A stretch of 64,000 nucleotides of DNA from Pandoraea terrigena (GCF_902459705.1 NZ_CABPRU010000016.1:1-64000); one strand, 5' to 3'. Counted from the first letter of the stretch, positions 46,062 through 56,191 are shown. The notes: a model not told the origin generated them from the sequence alone. Program-made: numbers and translations.

Positions 46062-47009
46062 TCAGTTGGCCAATGTCGCCCCCGGTGGCGTATGGGCCAC
46101 GCCGCGCGCCGTTTCGAGAAAGCCTTTGAGCACCGGCGTGACTTCAGCCGTGCGCCAGAGCAAGCCCGTCTCGATGAGCGTGCTCGTCTCGATGAGCGCG
46201 CGATACGCCACGCCGGTGCGCCGCAGATGGCATAGCGACTGCGGCACCAAGGCGACACCCATGCCTGCCGACACCAGGCTCACGATGGTCTGCATCTGGA
46301 TCGCTTCCTGCCCTACGCGCGGCGTGAGACCCAGCGCCGCATAGCAGCCCATGATGATGTCGTAGAACGCCGGTGCCACCCGACGCGGAAAGATGACGAG
46401 CGGCTCGTCGGCGAAATCGGCCAGACTCACCGGGTCGCCCGGCCCGGTATCGCCAACGCTGTCTGCGCCGGCGCGCATCCCCCGTCCGGCCGGCACCGCC
46501 AGCATCAGCGGTTCGCGCACGATCGGCAGGTAGGACAGTTCGTTGGCGTAACGCGCCGGCACCGGCGGGATGAAGAGGCCGGCGTCGATGCGCCCATCCA
46601 TGAGCGCCTCGACCTGCACGTCGCTCGTCGCTTCAAGCAGTTGCAGGCGCACGCGCGGGTACCGCTCGCCGAACTCGCGCAGCAGCGGCGGCAGGATGCC
46701 GTAGTCCGCCGTCGAGACGAAACCCAGCGAGAGCGTGCCCACCTCCCCGTGCGCCAGTCCCTGTGCGAACGCCGGCAACGCTTCGGCGTCAGCCAGAATG
46801 CGCCGTACCTCGGGCAGCAGTTGCCGGCCGACGGCCGTCAGCTCCACCGAACGGTTGGTTCGCACGAAAAGCGGCGCCCCGAGCGACGCCTCCAGCGCCC
46901 GGATCTGCTGCGACAGCGGCGGCTGGGTCATCGACAGGCGTTGGGCGGCGCGACCGAAATGCCGCTCTTCGGCCACGGCAACGAAGTACCGGAGTTGACG
47001 GAGGTCCAT
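46062..47009 (-). CDS. LysR-type transcriptional regulator
   Basis: A 315-residue LTTR. The helix-turn-helix is at about 1-60 (MDLRQLRYFVAVAEERHFGR, then QPPLSQQIRALEASLG). The effector domain is at about 90-300. It is divergent from ilvD, the usual position for a self- and neighbour-regulating LysR protein, and the gap holds nested dyads. Near residues 270-282 the peptide TLIET occurs twice in tandem, caused by an 18-base direct repeat at 46167-46202. A link to branched-chain amino acid synthesis is inferred from position only. Confidence 0.88.
   Translation of the reverse strand: MDLRQLRYFVAVAEERHFGRAAQRLSMTQPPLSQQIRALEASLGAPLFVRTNRSVELTAVGRQLLPEVRRILADAEALPAFAQGLAHGEVGTLSLGFVSTADYGILPPLLREFGERYPRVRLQLLEATSDVQVEALMDGRIDAGLFIPPVPARYANELSYLPIVREPLMLAVPAGRGMRAGADSVGDTGPGDPVSLADFADEPLVIFPRRVAPAFYDIIMGCYAALGLTPRVGQEAIQMQTIVSLVSAGMGVALVPQSLCHLRRTGVAYRALIETSTLIETGLLWRTAEVTPVLKGFLETARGVAHTPPGATLAN
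46167..46202. repeat. Tandem 18-base duplication in the LysR gene
   Basis: CGTCTCGATGAGCG starts at 46167 and again at 46185; the two 18-base units differ only in the last four bases. It encodes two TLIET-like peptides in a row in the effector domain and keeps the frame. Confidence 0.55.
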
Positions 47010-47021
47010 GATATGTTTTTC

Positions 47022-47052
47022 GACTCAATCCGAGTCAAATAATATATTTGAC
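47022..47052. promoter_or_regulatory. Nested dyads in the lysR-ilvD gap
   Basis: GACTC-N5-GAGTC at 47022-47036 and GTCAAAT-N5-ATTTGAC at 47034-47052 are both perfect and overlap by three bases. They begin 13 bases from the LysR start codon in an AT-rich patch. The spacing suits LysR-type boxes, which are interrupted dyads. Confidence 0.5.
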
Positions 47053-47081
47053 AAGCATGCAAGGAAAGACGAATCTTGACG

Positions 47082-47164
47082 TCCGGCTGAAACTGGCGTG
47101 CCCCGTGGCGTTGAGGGCGTTGCCCGCAACCGCGCGAGTCCAGTTCGAATCAGGCCAGGCGGCC
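47082..47164 (+). other. tRNA-like relic (low confidence)
   Basis: AGTTCGAATC at about 47149-47158 looks like a T-loop, with CAGGCGG about 7 bases later and a near-complement CCGGCTG at 47082-47088 at the expected distance. The T-stem does not pair well and I find no proper anticodon arm. It is at most a decayed tRNA or chance similarity. Confidence 0.15.
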
Positions 47165-47209
47165 CCGCTTTTTCGTTTATCCCACAAGCACAGCGTTCCA
47201 GAGACGACC

Positions 47210-49078
47210 ATGCCTCAATACCGTTCCCGCACCTCGACCCACGGCCGCAACATGGCCGGCGCCCGCGCCCTGTGGCGTGCCACCGGCATGAAAGACGACG
47301 ACTTTGGCAAGCCAATCATTGCCGTGGTGAACTCCTTCACGCAGTTCGTGCCGGGTCACGTCCACTTGCGCGATCTGGGCGCCGTGGTGGCCAAGGAAAT
47401 CGAAGCGGCCGGCGGCGTGGCCAAGGAATTCAACACCATCGCCGTGGACGACGGCATCGCCATGGGCCACGGCGGCATGCTCTACTCGCTGCCGTCGCGC
47501 GAGCTGATCGCCGACTCGGTGGAATACATGGTCAACGCGCACTGCGCCGACGCCATGGTCTGCATCTCGAACTGCGACAAGATCACCCCGGGCATGCTCA
47601 TGGCCGCCATGCGCCTGAACATTCCGGTCGTGTTCGTCTCGGGGGGGCCGATGGAGGCGGGCAAGGTCAAGTCGGGCGACGGCCAGGTCATCGCCAAGAT
47701 CGACCTGATCGACGCCATGATCAAGGCGGCCGACCCCAAGGTGAGCGACGCCGAAGTCGCAGAAATCGAGCGCAGCGCCTGCCCGACGTGTGGCTCGTGC
47801 TCGGGCATGTTCACCGCCAACTCAATGAATTGCCTGACTGAAGCCATCGGTCTCGCGTTGCCGGGCAACGGCACCATCGTCGCCACGCACGCCTGGCGTC
47901 GCGGGCTGTTCGAGCAGGCCGGCCGCCTCGTGGTCGACCTGTGCCGTCGCTATTACCAGGAGGACGACGCCTCGGTGCTGCCGCGCAACATCGCGACCAA
48001 GGCCGCCTTCGAAAACGCCATGGCGCTCGACGTCGCCATGGGCGGCTCGACCAACACCGTGCTGCACTTGCTCGCCGCCGCACAGGAAGCCGGCGTCGAC
48101 TTCAAGATGTCGGACATCGACCGCATCTCGCGCAAGGTTCCGTGCCTGTGCAAAGCAGCCCCCGCGACCGACAAGTACCACATCGAAGACGTGCACCGCG
48201 CGGGCGGCATCATCGGCATTCTGGGTGAGCTCGCGCGCGGCGGGCTGCTCGATACGTCGTGCGGCAACGTGCACAGCGGCACCCTCGGCAACGCCATCGC
48301 CCAGTGGGATGTGGCCGGCGACGCGGGCGACAAGGCGCACACGTTCTACAGCGCCGCCCCCGGCGGCGTGCCCACGACCATCGCGTTCAGCCAGTCGTCG
48401 GTCTACCCGTCGCTCGACCTGAACCGTGAGACCGGGTGTATTCGCGGCAAGGAGCACGCCTATACGAAAGACGGCGGTCTGGCCGTGTTGTATGGCAACC
48501 TCGCCGAGAAGGGCTGTATCGTGAAGACCGCCGGTGTCGACGAATCGCAGTGGGTCTTCACGGGCCGCGCGCGCGTGTTCGAAAGCCAGGACGACGCCGT
48601 CGACGGCATCCTGGGCGACAAGGTCCAGGCGGGTGACGTGGTTGTCATCCGCTACGAAGGCCCGAAGGGCGGCCCGGGCATGCAGGAAATGCTGTACCCG
48701 ACGTCGTACCTGAAGTCGAAGGGCCTGGGCAAAACCTGCGCCCTGTTCACGGACGGCCGCTTCTCGGGCGGCTCGTCGGGTCTGGTGATCGGCCACGCCT
48801 CGCCGGAAGCTGCCGAAGGCGGCGTCATCGGTCTGGTGGAAGATGGCGACGTGATCGAGATCGACATCACCCAGCGCAAGATGCATCTGGCCGTGCCCGA
48901 CGACGAACTGGCCCGCCGTCGTACCGCCATGGAAGCCCGTGGCGACGAGGCGTGGCAGCCGGTGAATCGTGAGCGCGTGGTCTCGCAGGCGCTGCAAGCG
49001 TATGCCGCGCTGGCCACGTCGGCCGACCGTGGCGCGGTGCGCGACCTGTCGCAACTGAAGCTGGCCAAACGCGGATAA
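47210..49078 (+). CDS. ilvD: Dihydroxyacid dehydratase, long E. coli-type
   Basis: A 622-residue Fe-S dehydratase of isoleucine/valine (and pantothenate precursor) synthesis. The opening [20 protein letters not shown] closely follows E. coli IlvD. Cluster cysteines are in [10 protein letters not shown] (about 122-131) and [12 protein letters not shown] (about 193-204), and the C-terminal [19 protein letters not shown] block is intact. The E. coli enzyme (616 residues) holds an oxygen-sensitive 4Fe-4S cluster; the same is expected here. The start ATG 47210 lacks a strong ribosome site. A second, shorter paralogue follows 230 bases later. Confidence 0.94.
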   Translation: MPQYRSRTSTHGRNMAGARALWRATGMKDDDFGKPIIAVVNSFTQFVPGHVHLRDLGAVVAKEIEAAGGVAKEFNTIAVDDGIAMGHGGMLYSLPSRELIADSVEYMVNAHCADAMVCISNCDKITPGMLMAAMRLNIPVVFVSGGPMEAGKVKSGDGQVIAKIDLIDAMIKAADPKVSDAEVAEIERSACPTCGSCSGMFTANSMNCLTEAIGLALPGNGTIVATHAWRRGLFEQAGRLVVDLCRRYYQEDDASVLPRNIATKAAFENAMALDVAMGGSTNTVLHLLAAAQEAGVDFKMSDIDRISRKVPCLCKAAPATDKYHIEDVHRAGGIIGILGELARGGLLDTSCGNVHSGTLGNAIAQWDVAGDAGDKAHTFYSAAPGGVPTTIAFSQSSVYPSLDLNRETGCIRGKEHAYTKDGGLAVLYGNLAEKGCIVKTAGVDESQWVFTGRARVFESQDDAVDGILGDKVQAGDVVVIRYEGPKGGPGMQEMLYPTSYLKSKGLGKTCALFTDGRFSGGSSGLVIGHASPEAAEGGVIGLVEDGDVIEIDITQRKMHLAVPDDELARRRTAMEARGDEAWQPVNRERVVSQALQAYAALATSADRGAVRDLSQLKLAKRG

Positions 49079-49090
49079 TGCGACGAGTGG

Positions 49091-49140
49091 GCCGATCGAA
49101 GCGATCGGCGTGAAACACGGGGGTGGCCGCGCGTGCGGCC
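49091..49140 (+). terminator. Two hairpins after the first ilvD
   Basis: GCCGATCG/CGATCGGC (49091-49098 with 49102-49109, 3-base loop) and GGCCGC/GCGGCC (49125-49130 with 49135-49140) begin 12 bases after the stop. Neither has a T-run; together they could partly separate the two dehydratase genes. Confidence 0.45.
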
Positions 49141-49308
49141 GCTCCCGCGCAGGACTTGCCGTACAGTGACGCAGTAGTGAAGCAGCAATGGCCTTGAGCG
49201 GCGCGCCCGGATGACGCATGTGCCGCCGGCATGACAGCGTGATACAACAACGCTTGTGCGCAACGCTGCAGTCGCCTGTGGCGTGGTGCATCCCCACAGG
49301 AGACCGTC

Positions 49309-50982
49309 ATGGCATTCAATCGTCGTTCGCGAAATGTCACGCAAGGCGTGGCACGCTCGCCCAACCGCTCGATGTACTACGCACTGGGCTACAAGGAAGC
49401 AGACTTCGACAATCCGATGATCGGCGTGGCCAACGGCCATTCGACGATCACCCCGTGCAACGCGGGGCTGCAACGGCTGGCCGACGCCGCCGTCGACGCC
49501 ATCAAGACCCATCAGGCCAATCCGCAGACGTTCGGCACGCCCACCATTTCCGACGGTATGTCGATGGGGACGGAGGGCATGAAGTATTCGCTCGTCTCGC
49601 GCGAAGTCATTGCCGACTGTATCGAGACCGCCGTGCAGGGCCAGTGGATGGACGGCGTGGTTGTCATCGGCGGCTGCGACAAGAACATGCCGGGCGGCAT
49701 GATCGCGCTGGCGCGCATCAACGTGCCGGGTATCTACGTCTATGGCGGCACCATCAAGCCGGGGCACTGGAAAGGCAAGGATCTCACCATCGTCTCGTCG
49801 TTCGAGGCCGTGGGCGAATTCACCGCCGGGCGCATGACGGAGGCCGATTTCAAGGGCATCGAGCAGAACGCCTGTCCGTCGACCGGTTCCTGCGGCGGCA
49901 TGTATACGGCCAACACGATGAGTTCGTCGTTCGAGGCGCTGGGCATGTCGCTGCTGTATTCGTCGACAATGGCCAATCCCGATCAAGAAAAGGTCGACTC
50001 GGCGGCTGAATCGGCGCGCGTGCTGGTCGAAGCGGTCAAGAAAGACCTCAAGCCGCGCGACATCATCACACGCAAATCCATCGAGAACGCGGTGGCGCTC
50101 ATCATGGCCACGGGCGGCTCCACCAACGCGGTGCTGCACTATCTTGCCATTGCGCACGCCGCCGACATCGACTGGAACATCGACGACTTCGAGCGCATTC
50201 GCGAGCGCGTGCCGGTCCTGTGCGACCTGAAGCCGTCGGGCAAGTACGTGGCGACGGACTTGCACAAGGCCGGCGGCATTCCGCAAGTGCTCAAGATTCT
50301 GCTCGACGCCGGTCTGCTGCACGGGGATTGCATGACGATCACCGGCAGGACGCTTGCAGAAGAACTGAAGGACGTGCCTTCGGTGCCGCGTGCCGACCAG
50401 CACGTGATCTTCCCCATCGACCGCGCGCTCTACAAGGAAGGCCATCTCGCTATCCTCAAGGGCAATCTGGCCGAAGATGGCGCGGTCGCAAAGATCACCG
50501 GTCTGAAGCACCCGGTCATCACCGGCCCGGCGCGCGTGTTCGACGACGAGCAAAGTGCGATGGACGCGATCCTTGCCGACAAGATCCAGGCCGGTGACGT
50601 GCTCGTGCTGCGCTATCTCGGCCCCAAGGGCGGCCCGGGCATGCCGGAGATGCTCGCGCCCACGTCGGCGATCATCGGCAAAGGACTCGGCGAAACAGTC
50701 GGCTTCATCACCGACGGCCGGTTTTCGGGCGGAACGTGGGGCATGGTGGTCGGACACGTGGCACCGGAAGCGTTCGTGGGCGGCACGATCGCGCTCGTGC
50801 ACGAGGGCGACTCTATCACCATCGACGCGCACAAACTGCTGCTGCAACTGAATGTGTCGGACGACGAACTGGCAAGGCGTCGTGCCGCATGGAAGGCGCC
50901 CGCCCCGCGTTATACGCGGGGCGTCATGGCCAAGTATGCCGCGTTGGCGCAGCCGGCGAACAAGGGGGGTACGACCGGCTGA
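49309..50982 (+). CDS. ilvD: Dihydroxyacid dehydratase, short type
   Basis: A 557-residue IlvD/Edd-family enzyme, only moderately like its 622-residue neighbour. Cluster cysteines are in [17 protein letters not shown] and [12 protein letters not shown]; the C-terminal [18 protein letters not shown] is conserved. Enzymes of this length class (plant, archaeal and many bacterial) carry a more oxygen-stable 2Fe-2S cluster. A perfect AGGAGA site precedes ATG 49309. This is the form usually found next to lgt in Burkholderiaceae, so the longer copy is the extra one (from memory of gene order). Confidence 0.93.
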   Translation: MAFNRRSRNVTQGVARSPNRSMYYALGYKEADFDNPMIGVANGHSTITPCNAGLQRLADAAVDAIKTHQANPQTFGTPTISDGMSMGTEGMKYSLVSREVIADCIETAVQGQWMDGVVVIGGCDKNMPGGMIALARINVPGIYVYGGTIKPGHWKGKDLTIVSSFEAVGEFTAGRMTEADFKGIEQNACPSTGSCGGMYTANTMSSSFEALGMSLLYSSTMANPDQEKVDSAAESARVLVEAVKKDLKPRDIITRKSIENAVALIMATGGSTNAVLHYLAIAHAADIDWNIDDFERIRERVPVLCDLKPSGKYVATDLHKAGGIPQVLKILLDAGLLHGDCMTITGRTLAEELKDVPSVPRADQHVIFPIDRALYKEGHLAILKGNLAEDGAVAKITGLKHPVITGPARVFDDEQSAMDAILADKIQAGDVLVLRYLGPKGGPGMPEMLAPTSAIIGKGLGETVGFITDGRFSGGTWGMVVGHVAPEAFVGGTIALVHEGDSITIDAHKLLLQLNVSDDELARRRAAWKAPAPRYTRGVMAKYAALAQPANKGGTTG

Positions 50983-51193
50983 TTCCGGTCGCGCCGCGCA
51001 TGACGGCATGTCTGGCCGGCAAAGACGTGCCGTTTTCTCACGCATGGCCCGCGCACGCGGAACGCGCTACAATCCGCGCATTCGGGCGCGTGGTCAGCCG
51101 GGTGCCGGCCGCGTCTGTGACGTGGTTTTTGCGCCTGCGTACCTGAGTGTCGTTTCGCAGCTTGACGCATTTTCACTAACGTGAAGTGTTCCT

Positions 51194-51511
51194 ATGCCGC
51201 ATAAGCCGACCGCACCGCACCGCCCGAAGCCGAGCAACATCCGCGCGACATACGCCGTGGCGCTGGCCCTCGGCATTCCATTGCAGGGATGCACACTGCA
51301 TGGCGCGCCCTCCCGCGAGATCTTCGGCGCCTACTTCCCCCTCTGGCTTCTGGCCGGCATCATCGGCCTGGTCGGCGCATTGCTGGCGCACCGCCTCAGC
51401 GTCGCCATGCGATGGTCGCAAATCTTGCCGCTCCAGCTCTCGGTCTGTCTGTCGATCGGTGTCACCGTGGCCGGACTCGTCTGGCTCGTGGGAACAGGAC
51501 AGTTGCTATGA
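51194..51511 (+). CDS. ytcA: YtcA-family small lipoprotein / membrane protein
   Basis: A 105-residue protein. A lipobox-like LQGC at about 31-34 follows a hydrophobic stretch (YAVALALGIPLQGC), and two membrane helices lie at about 48-66 and 82-102. The block GAPSREIFGAYFPLWLL is typical of YtcA. In E. coli ytcA precedes mdtNOP, and the same order holds here. Its function is unknown but it is probably part of the efflux assembly. Its stop overlaps the mdtN ATG (ATGA). Confidence 0.82.
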   Translation: MPHKPTAPHRPKPSNIRATYAVALALGIPLQGCTLHGAPSREIFGAYFPLWLLAGIIGLVGALLAHRLSVAMRWSQILPLQLSVCLSIGVTVAGLVWLVGTGQLL

Positions 51512-52557
51512 AAATGGCTGGTAAAAGCAACGCCCCGCGCAAAGGGCGGCTGATCGCGCTGGCGATCATCCTGATCGGCGTCATCGTCGCCGGCTACGCC
51601 GGCTACCGCGCATCGCAATTCCCATCGACCGACGACGCGACCATCGATGCCGACGTCGTCCACGTCGCGACACCCGTTGGCGGACGCATCGTCAAGCTTG
51701 CCGTGCAGGAGAACCAGCGCGTCGCCAAGGGCGAGGTTCTCTACGAAATCGACCCCGTCCCCTATCGACTTGTGCTCGCGCAGGCCCGAGCCGATCTCGA
51801 ACTGGCGCGCGCCTCGCTCGACACCCGGCAGAAGACCATCTACAACGAGCGGGCCAACGCCTCGATTGCGGATGATCAGACCAGCAAGTCGATGCATAAC
51901 TACGCGCTCACGACCCGCAACCTCGAGCGCCTTACGCCGCTCGCTGCCAAGGGCTACGTGTCGCAACAACAGCTCGATCAGGCACAGGTCGCCCAACGCG
52001 ACGCAGAACTGTCGATGAGGCAGGCGAAGGCTCAGAAGGCGGCCAGCGCACAGAGCGTCGGCGACGAGGCGGGCGCGCTGGCGACGGTTCGTGCGCGCGA
52101 AGCCGCTGTCGCTCTCGCGCAGCACAACCTCGAAGACACCGTCGTGCGCGCACCGCACAACGGCTACGTGACGGGACTTTCGGTACTCTCGGGGGAAACC
52201 GTCGCACCCAGTCAGTCGCTTTTCACACTGGTGCACGCGGACGAGTGGTTTGCCGTCGCCAACTTCCGTGAAGGCGCCCTCTCGCATATCCAGGTGGGCG
52301 ATTGCGCAACGGTCTACTCGATGATCGATCGAAGTCAGGCCATTACGGGCAAGGTCGTTGGGATCGGCGCCGGCATCTCCGACGCCGGACGCATCACCTT
52401 GCCGCGCACACTACCGATTGTGCAGTCGTCGGTGAATTGGGTACGCGTGGCGCAGCGATTCCCGGTGCGCGTTGAACTGCATGAGCCAGCTGAAGCGCTG
52501 GTCCGAATCGGTGCCAGCGCAGTCGTGGAGATCAGACATGGCGCGGCCTGCCGCTGA
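51508..52557 (+). CDS. mdtN: Multidrug efflux membrane-fusion protein
   Basis: A 349-residue HlyD/EmrA-type adaptor. A single membrane helix lies at about 16-34. The split lipoyl domain is at about 50-80 and 205-235 (RAPHNGYVTGLSVLSGE) around a coiled-coil hairpin (about 85-200). It bridges the inner-membrane MdtO and the outer-membrane MdtP across the periplasm. It starts at ATG 51508 within the ytcA stop. E. coli mdtN mutants were linked to puromycin, acriflavine and sulfa-drug tolerance; substrates here are inferred only. Confidence 0.88.
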   Translation: MKMAGKSNAPRKGRLIALAIILIGVIVAGYAGYRASQFPSTDDATIDADVVHVATPVGGRIVKLAVQENQRVAKGEVLYEIDPVPYRLVLAQARADLELARASLDTRQKTIYNERANASIADDQTSKSMHNYALTTRNLERLTPLAAKGYVSQQQLDQAQVAQRDAELSMRQAKAQKAASAQSVGDEAGALATVRAREAAVALAQHNLEDTVVRAPHNGYVTGLSVLSGETVAPSQSLFTLVHADEWFAVANFREGALSHIQVGDCATVYSMIDRSQAITGKVVGIGAGISDAGRITLPRTLPIVQSSVNWVRVAQRFPVRVELHEPAEALVRIGASAVVEIRHGAACR

Positions 52558-54556
52558 CCCGCAGCGTCCGGGGTTCGACGATCTGTTGAATTGGCTTGCC
52601 CCATTTCCGGGGCGCGCCACAACGGCAACACGGGTCGCCATCATCTGCGTGCTAACGACACTCGTTGCAATAGCCTATGGCACGCCCGAGGCGGCGCTCT
52701 CGGCCTATGTGGTCTTTTTCCTCATCCGGCCAGACCGTGTCACGAGCATTGTCACGAGCCTGGCGATGCTCGTACTGGTGAGCCTTGTCATCGGATTCGT
52801 GCTGTTCGTCGCCACGCTCGTGCTCGACAACCCCATGGCGCGGGTCGCCTCCATCGCCGGACTCTCGGCAATGCTGCTTTTCATCACATCCGCCAGCAAG
52901 CTCCGCCCCGCAGGCGCGATTATCGCGATGATCGTCGGCTTCGCGCTCGACAAGCTGGGTAGCGTGCCGCTTGGCGAAGTCGCCACGCGCGCATTGCTGT
53001 ACGCCTGGCTGATGGTCGCGATTCCGATTGGCGCCGCCGTCTGCGTGCAACTTGCCATCGGCCCCTCGCCGCGCAAGCTCGCCGGCAACGAACTCGCGAG
53101 ACGACTGCGAATTGCCGCCCGCGTGCTGCGCGATCCCGATGTCCCACACGACGCGCTCGACGACTGTCTGAGCGCCGGCGATGAGGAAATCGGAAAGTGG
53201 CTTAAACGCTCGGTGCTCGAAGGCTCGTCGGCACGCGCCGACGCCGCAGCGCTGCGACAGGCGACATCGGCCACGTTTGCCATTCTCGTCGCTGCCGATC
53301 TGGTCGGCCGTGAACCGGCGGCGCAACTGCCCGCAACGTTTGCCGAGCCACTGGCGAGCACACTCGAACGCATGGCGCGAATGCTCGAGGCAGGCGGCTA
53401 TCCGGTCGACATTGCGCCCTCCGATCTGGCGCTGCCGCCATCCGATGCGCTCGCGCCGCTCGCCCGCGTCGCCGTCGGCCATCTGAGCGACGCCATCAAA
53501 GACTTCACGACTGTGGTCGCGCCAGCGGCGACGCCCGACGCCATACCATCGGCGCGCGGCCAATTCTTCCTGCCCGACGCATTCTCCAATCCGGACCACA
53601 TGCGATATGCGCTCAAAACCACGGTCGCCGCCATGGTCTGCTACCTGCTGTACTCGCTGCTGGACTGGCCCGGCATTCATACCTGCTTCATCACCGTCTA
53701 TATTGTGTCGCTCGGCACCACCGCAGAGACCGTCGAGAAACTGACGCTGCGCATCGCCGGGTGTATCGCCGGCGCGCTGGCAGGTACCGCGATGATCGTA
53801 TTCGTGATGCCCGGACTCAGCACGATTGCCGGTCTGCTGAGCGTGGTTGCCATCGGTGCGTGGCTATCGGCGTGGATCGCGTTTGGGTCGCCACGGATTG
53901 CGTATGCGGGTTTTCAGATGGCGTTTGCCTTCTTCCTTTGCGTCGTGCAGGGCCCGGCACCTGCGTTCGATCTGACGATTGCGCGGGATCGCACCATCGG
54001 CATCCTGCTGGGCAATGTCGTCGTCTACCTGATCTTTACCCGCGTGTGGCCCGTGAGCGTCGCCGGGCGAGTCGACGCCGCCCTTGTCGAGTTGCAGCAA
54101 CGTTGGCGAGCCCTGACGGGGATGTCATCCACCCGCCTCCAGCGTGCGCAGGCCGCAAGCGCGATGGCCCGTCGACGGGCGTTACAGAACGACGTTGCGT
54201 GGACGCACTACGAACCGTCGTGGGTAAGCCCTTCGCAAGATTGGAAGATGGCACATCGACGTATGTTGGCAGAACTCGAGGTGCTCGAAGTTCCGATGAC
54301 GCTGCTGAGTGAGCGGCATACCGCTGACACGGGCATCGACGCCTGGTTGAAACGGCTCGACGTCAACGCCGATCGACGCGCCAGCATCGCGACACGCCGT
54401 ACGATTGCGACGGCACCCACGGCACCGGCTTCATCGCCCGCCGATCAGGAGCGTCTGTCGTTGCTGATGCTTGGCGACGCGCGCCTCATCCAGCTCGACC
54501 ATGCCGCGCACGAGGATGATGCGGCGAAGGAGCGTGTTCCCCATGCGTCGGCTTGA
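52538..54556 (+). CDS. mdtO: FUSC-family efflux inner-membrane protein
   Basis: A 672-residue protein of the fusaric-acid/aromatic-acid efflux (FUSC, YccS/AaeB-like) family. There are two sets of membrane helices, at about 30-185 and 360-500, each followed by a cytoplasmic domain. ATG 52538 is chosen because GGAG lies 8 bases before it; it overlaps mdtN by 20 bases. The stop overlaps mdtP by 14 bases. It is the presumed pump or gate of the complex and, unlike MFS pumps, has no known ion-coupling motif that I can point to. Confidence 0.87.
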   Translation: MARPAADPQRPGFDDLLNWLAPFPGRATTATRVAIICVLTTLVAIAYGTPEAALSAYVVFFLIRPDRVTSIVTSLAMLVLVSLVIGFVLFVATLVLDNPMARVASIAGLSAMLLFITSASKLRPAGAIIAMIVGFALDKLGSVPLGEVATRALLYAWLMVAIPIGAAVCVQLAIGPSPRKLAGNELARRLRIAARVLRDPDVPHDALDDCLSAGDEEIGKWLKRSVLEGSSARADAAALRQATSATFAILVAADLVGREPAAQLPATFAEPLASTLERMARMLEAGGYPVDIAPSDLALPPSDALAPLARVAVGHLSDAIKDFTTVVAPAATPDAIPSARGQFFLPDAFSNPDHMRYALKTTVAAMVCYLLYSLLDWPGIHTCFITVYIVSLGTTAETVEKLTLRIAGCIAGALAGTAMIVFVMPGLSTIAGLLSVVAIGAWLSAWIAFGSPRIAYAGFQMAFAFFLCVVQGPAPAFDLTIARDRTIGILLGNVVVYLIFTRVWPVSVAGRVDAALVELQQRWRALTGMSSTRLQRAQAASAMARRRALQNDVAWTHYEPSWVSPSQDWKMAHRRMLAELEVLEVPMTLLSERHTADTGIDAWLKRLDVNADRRASIATRRTIATAPTAPASSPADQERLSLLMLGDARLIQLDHAAHEDDAAKERVPHASA

Positions 54557-56084
54557 TCCGCCCACCTTGATCCCCGTGATGGCCGTCACCGCCGTGTTGA
54601 CGATGACTGTGCTCTCGGGATGCGCAACGTCGTCGCTCGACATGGCGCCTGAGCGTCCGGATCGTCCGTGGCAACCGGACACCGACGCATCGGGCGCGAT
54701 CCGGCCCGGCGCATCGGTACTGGCGAGCCAGTACCATGGCACTTACCGGCTGCCCGCCAACCCGGCACTGGCCACCGTCTCGCCACCGCCGCCACTGGCG
54801 CCGGACCACGCCTACACGCTGCCCGAACTCATCGATCTGGCGCAGGCGTCGAACCCCACAACACGCATCGCCTGGAACGAGGCGCGCAACGCTGCGCTGA
54901 CGGCAGGCGTCGCGAAAAGCGCCTATCTGCCGCAACTGTCGCTGGCCGCGATGGGACAGTACGCCGCCGCCCACAATTCGACATCCAGCGTGCTGGGCGA
55001 TTCGTCGGCCAGCGCGTCTACGCATGGATTGACGTCGGTGGTGGCGCTGCAATGGCTGCTGTTCGACTTCGGTGGACGGGCCGCTCGCGTTGAGGCTGCG
55101 TCGCAGGCAACCGTGATGGCAAATATCGGGTTCACGGCGGCTCATCAGCAAGTGGTGTACGACGTCAGCGTCGCCTTTTACACCTATCAGGCGGTGCGCG
55201 CGCGAGTCGCGACGGCCGAGCAAGGCCTTGAGAATGCGCGCGCTGTGGTAGATGCCGCCAAGTCACGATACCGGCGTGGCATCGGCACCGTGATCGAAGT
55301 GGCGCAGGCGAACCAGAACTATGCGCAGGCGAGGCTGACATTGGTGCAAGCGCAAGGCGCGCAGCGCAACACCTACCTGACGCTGATCTCTGCGATGGGC
55401 ATCTCGCCGCTCTCGAAGCCGAAGATTGCCGACATGCCGGTGCGCGCGCTCGCGCCCACGCTGCGTCAGCCGGTCGAGCAGATCGTTGCGACCGCGATTG
55501 CACGTCGGCCGGACGTACTGAGCGCCTACGCCGCCGAGCGCGCGAACCTCGCGAAGATTCAGGCCGCGGAGTCGGAGTTCAAGCCCAAGGTCTTTCTGTC
55601 GGCGTCCGGCGTCTACAACGCCGGCAGTTCCTCCCTGTCGGCCGTGCCCGCCATCGGACAGCAGTTGCCCACGGTCAACCTGAGCGGCGGCCGCTACGGT
55701 GGCAGCGTGGTCATCGGCGTCTCGATCCCGATCTACGACGGCGGCCTGCGCTCGGCAGCCCTCGCCCGGGCGAGAAACGACGCGGACAGCGCGAGCACCC
55801 GCCTCGAGCGCAGCCGTGAAGAAGCGGTGCGACAGATCGTCGGCGCGCAGAACATACTTCAGAACAGTTTGACGGCCAACGAAGCGGCGAAGGCGTTGCT
55901 GACGGCGGCGCAAACGACCTACGACGCCGCATTCGACGCCTATAAACACGGTGTCGGCTCGGTCACCGATGCCCTGCTCGCCCAGAATCAACTCTTGGTC
56001 GCCAAGAACGCGTACGCGGACAGTTACAGCAATGCGCTGTCTGCTGCAGCGGCGCTCGCGCTTGCGACGGGGGCGATCGACTAG
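54543..56084 (+). CDS. mdtP: Outer-membrane efflux lipoprotein (TolC/NodT type)
   Basis: A 513-residue outer-membrane factor. A lipobox LSGC at about 22-25 marks a lipoprotein that Lgt (44974-45864) would modify. Two OEP domains (about 90-290 and 300-505) each carry paired long helices, with the usual NARAVVDAAKSRYRRGIGTVIEVAQA and DAYKHGVGSVTDALLAQNQLL repeats. It completes the three-part pump with MdtN and MdtO. An AAGGAG site precedes ATG 54543. Confidence 0.9.
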   Translation: MRRLDPPTLIPVMAVTAVLTMTVLSGCATSSLDMAPERPDRPWQPDTDASGAIRPGASVLASQYHGTYRLPANPALATVSPPPPLAPDHAYTLPELIDLAQASNPTTRIAWNEARNAALTAGVAKSAYLPQLSLAAMGQYAAAHNSTSSVLGDSSASASTHGLTSVVALQWLLFDFGGRAARVEAASQATVMANIGFTAAHQQVVYDVSVAFYTYQAVRARVATAEQGLENARAVVDAAKSRYRRGIGTVIEVAQANQNYAQARLTLVQAQGAQRNTYLTLISAMGISPLSKPKIADMPVRALAPTLRQPVEQIVATAIARRPDVLSAYAAERANLAKIQAAESEFKPKVFLSASGVYNAGSSSLSAVPAIGQQLPTVNLSGGRYGGSVVIGVSIPIYDGGLRSAALARARNDADSASTRLERSREEAVRQIVGAQNILQNSLTANEAAKALLTAAQTTYDAAFDAYKHGVGSVTDALLAQNQLLVAKNAYADSYSNALSAAAALALATGAID

Positions 56085-56191
56085 TCCGTCGGCTTCGCCG
56101 CGTCGCGGCGGGTAGCGGTGCCCGGGCGACGGGTAGACAAGTGCTATATTGCGGCCAGACGTCCCAACCACTCTGCGAAAGCAAACATCGA

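Noticed and set aside
48652-51045. 797-codon minus-strand frame opposite both ilvD genes
   Set aside because: It covers two clear dehydratase genes in antisense; codon bias explains the lack of stops.
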